From the NCBI GenBank assembly GCA_004194705.1, contig SADC01001238.1, positions 877,796 to 941,795 of the forward strand: a DNA stretch of 64,000 bases, given 5' to 3'. The stretch is from Ditylenchus dipsaci (Eukaryota > Nematoda > Chromadorea > Rhabditida > Anguinidae). Each line of letters begins with the position of its first letter. Position 1 is the stretch's first letter. The notes beneath the pieces are model-generated. The model worked only from the letters and a program-made list of their open reading frames with translations. It did no database searches and was not told the DNA's origin. A program made the translations under genes and the position numbers. Of the stretch, positions 45,656 to 57,429 are shown one piece after another.

Positions 45656-46027
45656 TTAACAATTTTTGAATTTTTTCTCTTTGTTTTTAGCAAAAGACAA
45701 ACTTTTACTAATGCTCTTTCTCTTTTCTGGTTCGGATGCTGATCCACTGCCATCTTTTATAATTAGATTTTTGAAACTCAGTTCTGCAGTTAATTTCGGT
45801 TTCAAGGGTCCAGATTTTTTGATATAGTCTTTGAAGCTCGGTTCTCTTACAAGTTATCGAACTTTTTTGCCAACGCTTCGACTAGATCTTGTTTTTGATT
45901 TTGCATGCACTGTGGAGCTTCAGGCTCAGTGGCGGCTTCTCCCATAAAGTTTTTGGCTAGGAATGATTCACTATCAAAAGAAGTTCATTGTCTGAGGTGT
46001 TGGCCAAAAACCATTCAACAAATCGAT
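45656..46027 (-). CDS. Unidentified coding segment, ~120 codons
   Basis: After a TTATTCAACAG acceptor the minus strand reads FVEWFLANTSDNELL, DSESFLAKNFMGEAATEPEA, DLVEALAKKFDN, EPSFKDYIKKSGPLKPKLTA, LSFKNLIIKDGSGSASEPEK, KSISKSLSFAKN, stop at 45,656. Charged and Ser-rich, unlike local AT-driven ORFs, with coherent residues over the whole stretch. Two one-base breaks, in runs near 45,980 and 45,855, must be bridged. It may be the C-terminal exon of a transposase or host gene; no family recognised, no upstream exon located. Confidence 0.5.
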
Positions 46028-46264
46028 CTGTTGAATAAGTTTAAAGTCTCATTGAAAATACTCGAAAACGAATGACAACATGACGTCGTCATAAAAATAG
46101 TGTGTACTCAAGCCAAGTATTTCCTGAACAAATTATTTAATTTTCATATAAAGCGCCTCCAAAGAAACTTTTTTCTTTCTCACTCGCGAAAACACCCACT
46201 AGAAACTAGAAAATTGGGAAATTGAAATTAAACTAGAAAAAATTAAAAATTCACTCTAACAAGG

Positions 46265-47255
46265 GAGCCTAACATAGTGTCGGTGAGCTATCGTAAAACT
46301 TTATATATATACCATTCGATAAAAAGCCTTTATATACCATCCAATAGCTCTTCCAAAATCCATATTAGACTTAGACATCCGTTTTTGGCCTGAGCTCAAT
46401 TTCAAGGGGTTAAAAATGCGTTTGAAAGCATATAGTCTCATTGAAAAATATAGTTTTATTGAAGACCCGTATAGGTATGTGACTTGATGGTGCTTTGGTA
46501 GTGGGTTATTGCCGTGGTAATTCTTTCGAGTTCGACTCCCACCCTCTGTTTTTTTTTATATTTTGTGTTTTTTGCTTTATTTTGTTTTTTTATGTATGTT
46601 CAAGCGTCGAATACTTTTTTGCATGAAATATAATCGTACGGTAGTGTTTGGTTAAAAATAAAAATGCATAATTCTGTTTAAATTAGTATACTACGTTTTC
46701 TCTTTCAAACGCCCTTTCTGATAAACGTCCCTTTTTTGACTAGGTTTCAGAGATAACGCCGTTTTTGGTTATCAATTTCAGACTTTTTTGGCGGTTGAAC
46801 TATAAACGCCCGGGGCGTTTAAAAGAGAAAAAGGTAATCATGTCATTCAAATTTTGCATTTTTTTCATTTCTAACCAAAACACCATTAATTTTTATGAAA
46901 AAGTATTCGAGCCTTGAACATACATCATGAAAAGAAAACAAAGCGAAAAAAAACAAACAAAGTATAAAAAACAAACAAAATATAAAAAAACAAAAAGCAG
47001 AGGCTGGGAGTCGAACTCGAAAGCATTACCATGGCAACAAATAACTAACCAAAGCACCACCAAGTGACATACCTATACGGGTCTTTAATAGAACTACTTT
47101 TTTCAATGAACTATATGCTTTCAAACGCATTTTTAACCCCTCAAATTGAGCTCAGGGCAAAAACAGATGTCTAAGTCTAATATGGATTTTGTAAGAGCTA
47201 TCGAGTGGTATATAATGTTTTTCAATAGCCCACCGACACTATGTTAGGTTCCTTG
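46265..47255. repeat. ~1-kb palindrome with tRNA-like arms
   Basis: Ends ACATAGTGTCGG(T)GAGC and its complement; arms share CTTATATACCA, AAACGCATTTTTAACC and TTCAAGCGTCGAATAC-type blocks. Each arm has TGGTGCTTTGG(T)... GAGTTCGACTCCCA, like tRNA A and B boxes, followed by a T-run. A family B element sits at the centre. Confidence 0.85.
46692..46836. repeat. Family B element, word AAACGCCCC
   Basis: ACGTTTTCTCTTTCAAACGC at left, AAAGAGAAAAAGGT at right. Word AAACGCCCGGGGCGTTT forms a hairpin inside the right end; AAACGTCCC and AAACGCCC repeat at left. Confidence 0.75.
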
Positions 47256-47274
47256 TGAGTCAGATTCTGCATCG

Positions 47275-48930
47275 TCAATAACTGTACATTAATAACTGTA
47301 CAATTTTTCGTACAAAATACCATGGTTCGCAAAAACAGCAAATTTGCTGAAATGCAGCAAAAATAATTGGCGTTGTGTGTTTATGAAAACAGCAAAATTG
47401 CAACAAAAATTTTGCTGCAATTCAGCAAAATTTTGCTGCATTTCTTTTCTCCCTACATATTACGCATTTTTCATTTTTCAACTATATTTTTTGGTTTTTT
47501 TTTCAATCTGGAGTCAAAAAAATGTATGAACCACCAGTAAAGAGCAATACCTAGGCTTCATGCAGCCGTAGAAGACACTCTTAAAGTGAACGGAGGATTT
47601 TCATGTAAGCATCGTCTAGGTCACAGGTTCAAATCCACCTGGATGCATGACCTATTTTTCACACCATTTTCATATTTCATTTTCAAGTTTGTATGAAAAT
47701 AATGCTCATTCTCATGTCTATCCGACAAGACCATCAGCGCATGGTTAAATAACTATAACAGCTGTGTTGAAGGCTGAAGCCTACCTGAATCAGCTACCTC
47801 ATTTTGGGTTTTTCCTTGATATGTTCTGTATTTTCTTTACAATTAAACACTTTTTATACCAATGTGTAGCCATGATTCTAGGCTATGGCTTATATCTAAG
47901 CTATAATAAAGTTGAAAATCGAAATTTAGTAATAACTAAAATTTAAAATCGTCCAGTGTAGGGCCATTCGATTCGTCGAACATACTCTCTTTTCTCTTGG
48001 TCAAACCATCGCAAGCTACCAACTTTTTTATAGTAATTTCAATGTAAAAACATTCATATTTCATTCCTCGTGCAACTCTGACTCTGAAAAAGAAACAAAA
48101 GAAGAAGATAAGAACAGATCAGGAGGATGACAGCGATGGCTAAAACCGAGGGCTGAAAAAAAATAGTACTCAAGTGGGGGTACCCATGTGAAAAATACAC
48201 AGGATGGAGCTACGCAGAAAAGAGTTACCAAAGTGGAGTAGTACATGGTAGTCTAAAAATTTTGAAAAATATTGAAAATTTCGCGTAGCTAGCTTCTTGC
48301 CTCATCGATTTACCCAGAAAAATCGGTGACAGCATTTAAGCTACCTGTGAGCTCTTCTATACGAAATACAAAATATTTCCATGTGAAACAATATGAATGA
48401 GTTGCAGACAAATAAATTCAAACTTAAACTTTTTTATGATTTTCCGAATTTTTTCAGGCCATCCTGTACACGGAGGGGTGCCCAGTGGGGATCCCACGTT
48501 TGGGTACCCAATAGTCCCTCTTGTCGGATAGACATGAGAATGAGCATTATTTTCATACCAAACTTGAAAATGAAATATGAAAAATGGTGTGAAAAATAGG
48601 TCATGCATCCAGGTGGATTAGAACCTGTGACCTAGACGATGCTTACATGAAAATCCCTCCGTTCACTTTAAGAGTGTCTTCTACGGGCTGCATGAAGCCT
48701 AGGCATTGCTCTTATACTGGTGGTTCATACATTTTTTGACTCCAGATTGAAAAAAAACCCAAAAAATATAGTTGAAAAATGAAAGATGCGTAATATGTAG
48801 GGAGCAAAGAAATGCAGCAAAATTTTGCTGCAATTTTGCTGTTTTCAATAAACACACAACGCCAATTTTTTGCTGCATTTCAGCAAATTTGCTGTTTTTG
48901 CGATTCATGCAAAATACAAGAAATGCTACG
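47275..48930. repeat. Inverted repeat (~0.4-kb arms) with GCAGCAAAATTTTGC words
   Basis: Arms about 47,335-47,733 and 48,518-48,908 are near-identical. Each holds TTTTGCTGCAATTCAGC words and a tRNA-like GGTTCAAATCCACCTGG. The 780-bp spacer has an acidic stretch (SDSEKETKEEDKNRS at 48,080-48,120) without a supported gene. Confidence 0.85.
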
Positions 48931-49880
48931 AGACGCTACTCGTTTATACACATTCCGCCACCCCCACCCTTCCACAAAGCTATTTGGTTATACCCTCTAC
49001 ATTTAATAGTTATACCCTCAATTATAATGAAGAAAATCGAGAAAAAATTGGCGTAGTTTTACCTTGGCCCACCCAGGTCATCAGTTACTGGAAATAAAAA
49101 TTTTATTTACGGATTAAATTCAGCAATTCTGTAATTCTGACGCCAAATTCATGATCAGAGTACTCAATTTTCTTACTAAACTAATCATGAAAGCTAAAAT
49201 TGACTGTCATATTTTGAATTCCGTTCGAGACAATAGACAGCTGAATTACTACGAAATGCCTTTTGATAAATGACCACAGAGGGGCAAAGGCAAGACGATT
49301 TAAAAAAATTCTTGATTTTCTTCATTCTGATTAAGATCAGCCACAATTTATGAACAAAAATATAAGCCTTAGAACTCATATTTTTAAAACTTCACCAAAA
49401 AAAAACAGTCACACGACCAATCCTGGCGCATATACCCCATATTAAATAATATTTTGCTAAAAGAAAGAAACAAAAACAAATTTCGTTTTTGCTATTTATA
49501 ACAATTTTGTCATCTTAATTTTTTTATGAATTTTTAAAATTTTGCTAAAAAAACTGTGTATTTTTTGAGTTGAGTTCAATATTTTTCAAACATATTTGCA
49601 AAAAACCTCAGATTTGTGCGCAGTAAGTCCGAAAGTCCCATTTATCAGGTCATAGAAACTGAATTCTTCGTTAAAAAGAAAATTGAAACTCTTCGCGTAA
49701 TTTAGTCCTTCTACTTTCTCTGTTTCCTGTATGCCTGAAAATTGTTTAGTTGCCTTTGCTTCTTTGGTGTGTTGATCGCCGGTTATTTGAAAATTGCGGT
49801 GAGTTACTTGTGACCCACCAGTGACTCACCGGTGACTTATTGAAAACTGGCGAGTCACTTATTTTGCAAAAATGTTTTTA
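48931..49880. other. No gene recognised
   Basis: AT-rich; CCACCGGTGACTCACC-type short words near 49,795-49,855. No splice-supported coding. Confidence 0.4.
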
Positions 49881-49895
49881 TTTTTCTCGTACATT

Positions 49896-50528
49896 CAGGG
49901 TTCACAGATGTCCTGCTTTAGCAGGAATTTCCTGCTTTTTGGTTTTAAATCCTGCTTTTTGTCTTTAAAATTTTTTTGCACATTTTAGCACAACTTAATC
50001 ATAAACGATTGGATTTAAAATGTTTCTTCTTGAATATACTTTTTTAATTAATTTTATTTTTGCATGCTTCATTAATGAAATCATTTTCAGGATGTTCTCG
50101 ATATTCAGCTCAATCAAGCAAAGCAAGAAGGTTAGTGATGAACTTGCTCAAGAATCGCCGGCCAATAAAATGATGGATGTTCAAGAAGTTCCAGTCGCCG
50201 AGCCTGCAAACAACAATCCCAGCCTTCAGTAGGCGACAACGAAGACGAATTGGAGTCAGATGAAATGCACTCGTCTGCATCAAATCTACACCGTTGAAGT
50301 GTGAGGAAGCTTTCGACTACTTTCTGCAAAAAAAGGATCTTCTCAAGGAAGCGCAAAGAAGTGAGAAATACGCCAAGTATAATGAGAAAATGATTTGTGC
50401 AGTTCTGATGTTTAATGCTGTTATCCGAATAAATATGTTCAGTCCTGCTTTTTGGAGATTTTTTGCTTAAGAATCCTGCTTTTTGGATACAAAATCGTGC
50501 TTTTGCGATTTTCGATCTGTGAACCCTG
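49896..50528. mobile_element. hAT-type element with 8-bp target duplication
   Basis: Ends CAGGGTTCACAGAT and ATCTGTGAACCCTG, flanked by CGTACATT at 49,888-49,895 and 50,529-50,536. The word TCCTGCTTTTTGG occurs twice near the left end and twice near the right. A coding stretch lies between. Confidence 0.9.
50092..50467 (+). pseudogene. Coding cargo of the hAT element, frame-broken
   Basis: After TTTTCAG: MFSIFSSIKQSKKVSDELAQ and EVPVAEPANNNPS, stop at 50,230; then DNEDELESDEMHSSASNLH in a second frame and CEEAFDYFLQKKDLLKEAQ with KYAKYNEKMICAVLMFNA in a third. Ser/acidic low-complexity then basic helix, as in N-terminal parts of some hAT proteins (weak inference). No catalytic motif seen. 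Confidence 0.45.
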
Positions 50529-50639
50529 CGTACATTGTACGAAAAATTATAAAATTGTCAACGAACAGTTAACTGTAAATTGAGTGTAAACTGTAGAATT
50601 TCTGATATAGTATACAACAAAATTTACAGTTATCAAATC

Positions 50640-50960
50640 AAAAAATCCTGCCGTATTCCGGTTTTTTTGACCCACCGAAATCCGAATCCGGTAAATTTTT
50701 AAAAATCTGCTCCGGAATACCGGCACTTGTTTACATGAAGGGGCCTTATTTAAAATTAATTTTTTTGCATAGGCAAAGCCTTAATCATAGACTAGACCAG
50801 TGTAAATTAAGACATAATCAAACGTTTATTTCAAAATGTGCGTCTCATTGGTCTTTTTCTGGTAATTAAATAGTCAGTCATTTTAGTAAAAACGTGTTTT
50901 AAAGCAGGAAACAACCCACCATCCCCCTCGAAGTAAACAAGTGCCGGAATCCCTCCGGTA
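50640..50960. repeat. Palindrome with CCGGAATACCGGC words
   Basis: CCGTATTCCGGTTTTTTTGA, CCGAATCCGG, GGAATACCGGCACTTGTTTA at left and AAACAAGTGCCGGAATCCC at right. Confidence 0.75.
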
Positions 50961-51043
50961 CCCCGAAGCATTAGCACTATCAACACCCCAACCCTAGTTT
51001 ATCTTTTCAGTCGATCAAAAAGCTATGGCGGTTACGGTCTTAC

Positions 51044-53796
51044 CTCCAAAAGCTTGTTGGTGTTGTCCTGTGACCAAATGCAGTTTTATGTCAGTTATGT
51101 CTTCGTCGTGTACATAAACATGAATGTTGAAGTACTCTTTCCGCAATAATTGATAATATTGCAGTTCTTCATCTGTTTTAGGTAATGCAGGATTTGCTTT
51201 ATTAACAGCTTGTCTTTGTTCCACAGAAAAAAATCGTTCCTTGTTATAGTTTATATGTGTAATTGTAGAATCTTTTGAAAAATCAAATGGTTGCGACCAA
51301 GCTCTGCGATCCTGAAAAAAATTAAAAGTAGTTTTTGTTTTCAGAAAGGTTCAAAACTGTAAATATTTTGTTTTTAAACTGCTCAGTCAGTAGTTAAATT
51401 ATTAGTATGGGTCATTAAATGGCACAAACAAATTAAGCTAGATTACACTTGACCGGGTATGCTTGAAATTGAGGTTTAAGCACCTTAAACGCATTTTTCA
51501 GGCTTGAAACGGCGAAAAACATGTTTTCAGGAGAATAAGGGCTGTATTGGGAGGAAAAAAAAAATTTAAAAGTGGCCATTTTTATGACCAAACGTATTAG
51601 CAGCAATTATTGGCCTGTTTTGAATGCTTTACCATGTTTTTCAGCATGGGCCGTGGCAAAAAAGACTCAAGAGTACTTCTCGGAATCATGTCTAAGGTAA
51701 GTGTGTGCGCGCATCTCTAACTCTCAAGCCCCTGCGCCCCCGAAGGAGGCGCAGGGGCTTGGAGTTGAGATGCGCACACCTACATACCTTAGACACAAAT
51801 CACTCGAAAGTGACTCTGGATGCATGAAAAAGCATGCATACCAGAGTTTATTTGTGCGATGGCCCCAGTATTCAAAACTACGTTCAACATTTTCTTGTTA
51901 GTGGGCCCACTATTATTAGTGGCCCTTTTATCCCTTCCCCTCCCAATACAGCCTCATTCTCTTTAAAAATGTTTTGGGGAAATTTAAAAATACAGTCGAA
52001 CCTCGCTATAGTGGCACCCCAAAAGTTCGTTCCCGCCTAGGGTCCGACACTTTTTTCAACCCAATTTTTGAAATATTTTATCGATTCTGTTATTACAGTC
52101 TGGTCGCAAATATCGTAAGGATTCCGATTTTGCCGATCGTTTTTTGAAAATAAAACAAATTTTAGGTTAACAAAGTGAAACCTCGATATAGTGGCACCCC
52201 TTTTTGAAAACAGGTACCACTATATCGAGGTTTCGCTTTTTTAACCCAAAATTCGTTTTATTTTTAAAAAACGATCGGCAAAAACGGAAACCTTACGATT
52301 TTTGCGACCAGACTGTAATAACAGAATCGATAAAGTATTTCGAAAATTGGGTTGAAAAAAGTGTCGGACCCTAGGCGGGAACGAACTTTTGGGGTGCCAC
52401 TATAGCGAGGTTCGACTGTATTTTTTTTTGAATTTCTCTAACTTTTTATAGTATAGCCTAACTAAAATATGATTATTAGTTAAGCAGTCATTTTTCAACA
52501 TATTCAATTATCAAGAAAAACTCACCTCATTGATTTTAACTCGAAGTTGAAAAATACACCTGTTGAAGAAATCCGCATCTCTTATAGTTTCAAAGAATAC
52601 GCTTTTGTTATTTCTCTGCACCGTTTGCCTAAATATTTAGAGGATTTTGACCATAGTTTGATATTTCCTCCATAAACTTTCAATTAAAAATGTTTCCAAA
52701 CACCAAATATTAACTAAGATACGCTCGAAAAGCACCTTTATAGGTTACATTCAAGTTTCGATAATTTATCCCTCAAGTTCGTTCCCGCCTAGTGTCAGAT
52801 AATTTTTTTAGCTTGGCTTTTGAACCTTCTTGGCAAACCTGATTCGTCAATTTGGTCTGAAATATAGCAAGGATTCCGATTTCGCCGATTGCTAAAAAAT
52901 TCAACAATTTCGCCGTAAAGACTCATGTGTCTCATTATAGCGTATCTTTTTTTTCAAATAGGGGCAATATCGTTATACAGTCAACCTCGATAAGCCGGCA
53001 GCCCCAAAAGTTCGTTCCAGCCTTGGGTCCGACACTTTTTTTAACCCAACTTTTGAAAGCTTTTTCCAGTTCTTTTTTTTGACAGTCTGGTCGGAAATAT
53101 CGTCAGGATTCCTATTTTGCCGATTGTTTTTTGAAAAAAATGGCCGCTTATCGAGGTTTGACTGTATCGAGACCTGCTGGTCTTTAAGGTGAAATTAAAA
53201 AAAAAGATCGGCAAGGTCCGAATGTTTTACTCTATTTCAGACTGAAATGACAGACGGGTTGGGCCGAAAATTTCAAAGAGCGAACTAAAAAAATTGTCTA
53301 AACTTGACTGTATCAGTGAAAATGCCAACAGCAAAAAGGTGCTACCAAAAAAATGCACGAATTTAATATTTTTTTTTGCTTTTTCGATGTTTTGTTATTT
53401 TAAGACTTTCAAGGCACAAGTGAAAATTTGTATTTAATAAATTAATTTTATAGTTTATTGTTTTATCGCTTTTTAGGTTTCGCTGTGTCAGATGGTCTGT
53501 CAGATGTGGTTGCGCAAAATTTTTGTAAATGTAGGTCCGGAATTATACCTGGAAAATTACCCCACAAATGTTATTTTCGCAAAATTCATTAAAAATAAAA
53601 ATAATCAGACAAAAAACCTACTTTGGTACTTTTTTAATTCCAAAATTTTTTCAGACTGGTCAACTTGCAGCACTCGTAGATCTATATGCGTAACGTGCAA
53701 ATTGTCAGAAAAAATTACTTTGATAGTGTTCTTTTCTGCATTAACCGAGACTAGCACACAAATAATCATGAAAGCAGCTAAAACTATCATTTTCAT
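51044..53796 (-). CDS. Putative secreted protein, 3' end not found
   Basis: Exon 1 starts with Met at 53,796 (minus) and encodes a clear signal peptide (MIVLAAFMIICVLVSVNA), then NTIKVIFSDNLHVTHIDLRV, to about 53,618. Exon 2 is 52,628-52,526 (SVFFETIRDADFFNRCIFQL, donor GTGAGT). Exon 3 is 51,311-51,044 (AWSQPFDFSKDSTITHI, QAVNKANPALPKTDEELQYY, FNIHVYVHDEDITDIKLHLV; donor GTAAGA). Exons 2 and 3 join in phase 0. Exon 1 to 2 is in phase if the donor after 53,618 is used, but that donor is weak. Not recognised; polar, probably extracellular. Introns hold two family A elements and one family C element. The next exon should lie below 51,040 but was not found. Exon 1 could instead splice to 53,560-53,480 as a separate short gene. 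Confidence 0.55.
51530..51965. repeat. Family C element
   Basis: Centre hairpin AGCCCCTGCGCCCC / GGCGCAGGGGCTT with CTAAGGTAAGTG in the left arm and its complement on the right. Outer arms GAGAATAAGGGCTGTATTGG and complement near 51,950. Confidence 0.85.
51993..52418. repeat. Family A element, complete, TA duplication
   Basis: Ends CAGTCGAACCTCGCTATAGT on both sides, flanked by TA. The central inverted pair CCTCGATATAGTGGCACC / GGTACCACTATATCGAGG repeats this element's own end word. Confidence 0.95.
52755..52975. repeat. Degenerate family A half-element
   Basis: CTCAAGTTCGTTCCCGCCTA and CAAGGATTCCGATTTCGCCG blocks; termini lost. Confidence 0.55.
52978..53164. repeat. Family A element, word ATAAGCCGGC, TA duplication
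   Basis: Starts CAGTCAACCTCGATAAGCCG and ends GGCCGCTTATCGAGGTTTG then ACTG; TA on both sides. One long arm, the other reduced to the terminal word. Confidence 0.85.
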
Positions 53797-54153
53797 AGCT
53801 ATCTAGAAATAAATAAAATTTAAAAATCCTCTTATTTTCCAACAAAAAATTCACTTGGGGGGTTTTTTGAGCGTTATAAATGGCTGCTATAAGCCACGTA
53901 ACTAACTAAATATCAGTGCAGATAGGCTATGTGAAGAGCTAGACCCTGTTTGTGTCGTTTTTGCGTTGTTGTTTGTATTCAATAGCATGTCTATCGAAAA
54001 AAATCGATTAGCCACCTAGCTACCTTCTCTAGCCAAAATAAGGTGCTGTTTAAATTAGCCTGATTTTTAAGAAAGCCATACGATTTTTTAACACTCCAAT
54101 ACACGTCCTGAGATTATCTTTGTTAGATTTAAAATTTTGTGCTGATCACAATG

Positions 54154-54232
54154 AGGTTTTCAGTTTTTTTAAATCAGCTGTTTGAGTGGTTGAAACGAGC
54201 ATTTCAAAAGTGCAACCCTCAGAAAATCAGTA
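54154..54232 (+). other. Possible truncated N-terminal exon
   Basis: MRFSVFLNQLFEWLKRAFQK is followed by a family A end at 54,233. The pattern FS.FL...W.K..F..C.P resembles the ORF in the foldback element at 61.4 kb. Upstream signals unknown. Confidence 0.3.
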
Positions 54233-54292
54233 CAGTCGACTCTCCCAATAACGAACCCCCAAAAAGTTCGGGTCCGATTGGGATCATATATT
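54233..54292 (+). repeat. Family A end fragment, word CCCAATAACGAAC
   Basis: CAGTCGACTCTCCCAATAAC, then AAAAAGTTCGGGTCCGATTG. No second end. Confidence 0.6.
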
Positions 54293-54299
54293 TTTTTTT

Positions 54300-54784
54300 T
54301 ATAAAAAGACTTGCTCGGAATTATGTCTGAGGTAAGTGAGTGCGCGCATCTCTAACCAACCAAGCCCCCTGCGCCCCCTTCCGGGGCGCAGGAAGCTTGG
54401 TTGCTTGGGGTTGAGATGCGCACACCCACATACCTTAGACTCAAATCACTGAAAGTGACTCTGGATGCATTAAAAATGTATGCATGCCAGTGCCAGAGTT
54501 TATTTATGCGGTAGGCCCCAGTCAACAAAACTATGTTCAACATCTTCTTTTTTGTTAGAAGTCGGCACGTTTTTAGTCCATTTCCACCCAAATACAGACC
54601 TAAATCCCTTTAAAAATGGTCAAAATGAGTGATTTTGGGTTGTCCCAAAACTCAGTTTTTATTGACCAGAACTCAAAGATAATGTTTTTTTTGAGCTTCT
54701 GAGGCGATTTTAGGTCGATATAGGGTGTTTGGGAACATTTTAAAAAAAGTTGATTTGGGGGGGGTATATCCAAGTAGCGCCAAG
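54300..54784. repeat. Family C element, left end missing
   Basis: Centre AAGCCCCCTGCGCCCCC / GGGGCGCAGGAAGCTT, CTGAGGTAAGTG at left and CACATACCTTAG at right. The right terminus TATATCCAAGTAGCGCC borders segmental copy 2. Confidence 0.85.
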
Positions 54785-56170
54785 AGTTTTTTCAAAATCG
54801 CGTCAAGCGCCACCGCTGCCGCCGATGCTCGGCGCACTTTTTTCTGAAAATTTTCGGGGCGCGCAGCGGCGCCGGTGCTCTAGAGGCGGGCTTTTTTTAA
54901 GGAAGGGGGCTCTTTTAGGCCCCCCCCCACTAAGAGGGTCGAAGTTAGATATTAGTAAATTAGTTTCGTAGTTTTTTGAGACGCAGAGTTTGTCGATTCC
55001 ATCGGATGGTAAGAAATTTTTATTTATTATTAAATATCAACTGTAGAATATTTTTGGAAATTCAATTATACGGGAATAAAAAACAGGCACACATGGTGTA
55101 CAATAAGACAGAACAGTAATTAGATTGTTGATCTCTGCCAGCTTTAATGTGGAGCAAGTTTTTTGTTTTTCATCTCAAATGGCTTCATATTTGTTACAAA
55201 AGTTCTATCATGAAATTCAAATTGCACAAAAAACGAGTTAGTTTGCACTTTGACCTTTTTGAATTTCTGAAAATGTTTGTTAGTGTTAGAAATATTTTGC
55301 TTTTTACCGGAGTAGAGACCAAAACCAGATCAGCCTAAAGTACTTCATATCGCATGTTTTCAATGACCCAATGCCTGAGCCGAACAAGTCATGGATCAGG
55401 CCGGTCCGGAAAAGCCCGGAAAGTTTGTCGACTATGTAAAATAAAGATTTAGGCTCTATATGTGTTCGGGGGCCCCCGAAAAAATTTTGCCTTGGTCCGC
55501 CCTATTGATTTTTTTAAAATGTTGTAATTTTTTTCTAAAAATACTTTATTTTCTTTTTTAAAAATGCACCTTTCATCAACTATTTGGGCACTTAACCAGC
55601 CATGTCATCAATGATAAGGGTAAATTTTAGAGTCTTTTTGGGCTTGCGCTTAGGCACAATGTAGGCCTGAGTATGTTAAGACAGACCAAAACATGTTTTC
55701 TCACCCTATTTAAAGTTCGGAACACATCGGAAAACACATTTGAGTCCGATCTAAGATACGCTGGTCTACTCTTGCCTAAGCCGGCTGGGGGAAAATTTAA
55801 AAAAGTTTTTTTAAAAATAAACAGGGGGACCGAGGCAAAAAATTTTCGGGAGTCTCGCGAATACATATAGAGCCCAGATTTCTTAATTACGAAAATAACA
55901 TTGACTATATAATTGGTTAACTATGGTTGAAAAAATTTCACCAGAGCCGGGAGAAAATTCCTGGGTTTGACCAATTTTTGAGACTACCTGGTCTTCATTC
56001 GGCTACAAAAGTATTTTAGGTAGTGGACGAGTATTGACCAAAATGGGTTGCATTAGGATTGAAGACACAGTTCCGGCAATACTTTTGATTAAAATAAAAA
56101 GTTCTCGATTCCACCACCTAAAACATGTTTTATACCCGAATAACGACCGGGAAAGCTTAAAAAATATGTC

Positions 56171-56785
56171 TCAAACTGTCTTTTCTCTGAAAAAAACCTT
56201 TTCAATCTCACATAATAGCAAATCGACGACCTTTTCTTGACCAAATTGAATGTTCAAAAAAAGACATTTGTTAATTCCTTCCATGTTACAATCAAATAGC
56301 CAGTCTATAATGCTTTCAGTAGTTGTGCATACAATAAAGCAAGAAATATTCGCACATCTTGAAATAGCTGGATGAGTTAGCTCTATTGCGACATCATTGC
56401 CAAATACCAGGCTGTCGCAACCAAGAAAATCATGAAAAAATGAGAATTCCGTACACAAATTATACACCCAGAGAAGCTGATTTTTCCACAAATGCTTGAT
56501 TGGATCTAAACTGACTAGCAATATTTGACGGCTCTCTACTTCTCTAGGACAAAATGATAATGTCACATCACTTGAGCGAATAAATTTGTGCTGGCTTAGA
56601 ATGTGGAATAAATCTGGGAGGGATTCTTATATTTTTCTTGCTTTATAACATTTTCTGGACTTAATTCAATATAGTTGCCATCGTAATTCTCTGATTCGTT
56701 CAAATTCCACTTATAAACTTTTTTCAAAAAATAGTAGGGTGGAGCATTAGCAAAATAATTTAAGACGATGATGTTGAAAAATTGG
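56171..56785 (-). pseudogene. F-box protein gene, copy 2, 5'-truncated
   Basis: Homology begins inside the F-box at 56,785 (NYFANAPPYYFLKK) and lacks the first ~30 codons of copy 1. From about 56,566 down it is open through VTLSFCPREVESRQILL to the same C-terminus as copy 1 (EIEKVFFREKTV, stop 56,171). Here the ELSPENVIKQEKYKN frame and the CTTTESIIDWLF region are intact, correcting both breaks in copy 1. A ~20-bp deletion near 56,625 shifts the frame once. Confidence 0.75.
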
Positions 56786-57429
56786 TACCAAAATAAGAGA
56801 GCAAGTTCTGAGAGAAAGTAGTGAAAAAATAAAAAACTTGTTGGTCCTTCGGCTTTTTACGGGTTATAAAAATATGCGCTTTCTGTTGTGTTCTGTATTT
56901 TTATGCACCAAATAAGTGTTTCAGCGGCGCAAAATTGTTTTTTTTTATCAAAAAATACAATCGAAAAACTAAAACAACTCCAAACTGTCCAATTTCCCAC
57001 AATCAATCCGTGAAGGTTCCATGGTAAAAGCACTTTTTCAGAGAATTTTTTTCTTCTATCTTGTTCAGCGTTAAATTCGGAACAAGACGCTCGCATTGGT
57101 ACGAACCGCCTCTTAAGTGTTAAATGTGTTTTAGAGGCACATTTTGTCGACAACTCGGTGTTGCGATGTCGAAGAAACTTGTGCAGAGAGGGTTGAAAAT
57201 TAATCCCCCAGGGGGATTAATAGAGCATATACGGTATAACCAAGGAAAGTGAAGGCTCATATGCGAGTTACGACAAACGAAAATTCGATTTGCTTTGGTT
57301 CCCAAAGCTGATTTGACTAAGCGGAGCGGCGTGGAAGGTTGTCTCAGGTTTAAGTGAGCAGGGGCTCTTTCTTAAATGAAGTAAACATTAATACGTCAAA
57401 AGAATAAAAAAGGCAATTGTATTGAAGAT

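Noticed and set aside
46500..46560. Functional tRNA gene
   Set aside because: A- and B-box-like motifs exist but no acceptor stem or anticodon arm could be drawn; kept only as tRNA-like.
53492..53806. 104-codon plus-strand ORF
   Set aside because: It is the antisense shadow of the minus-strand signal-peptide exon.
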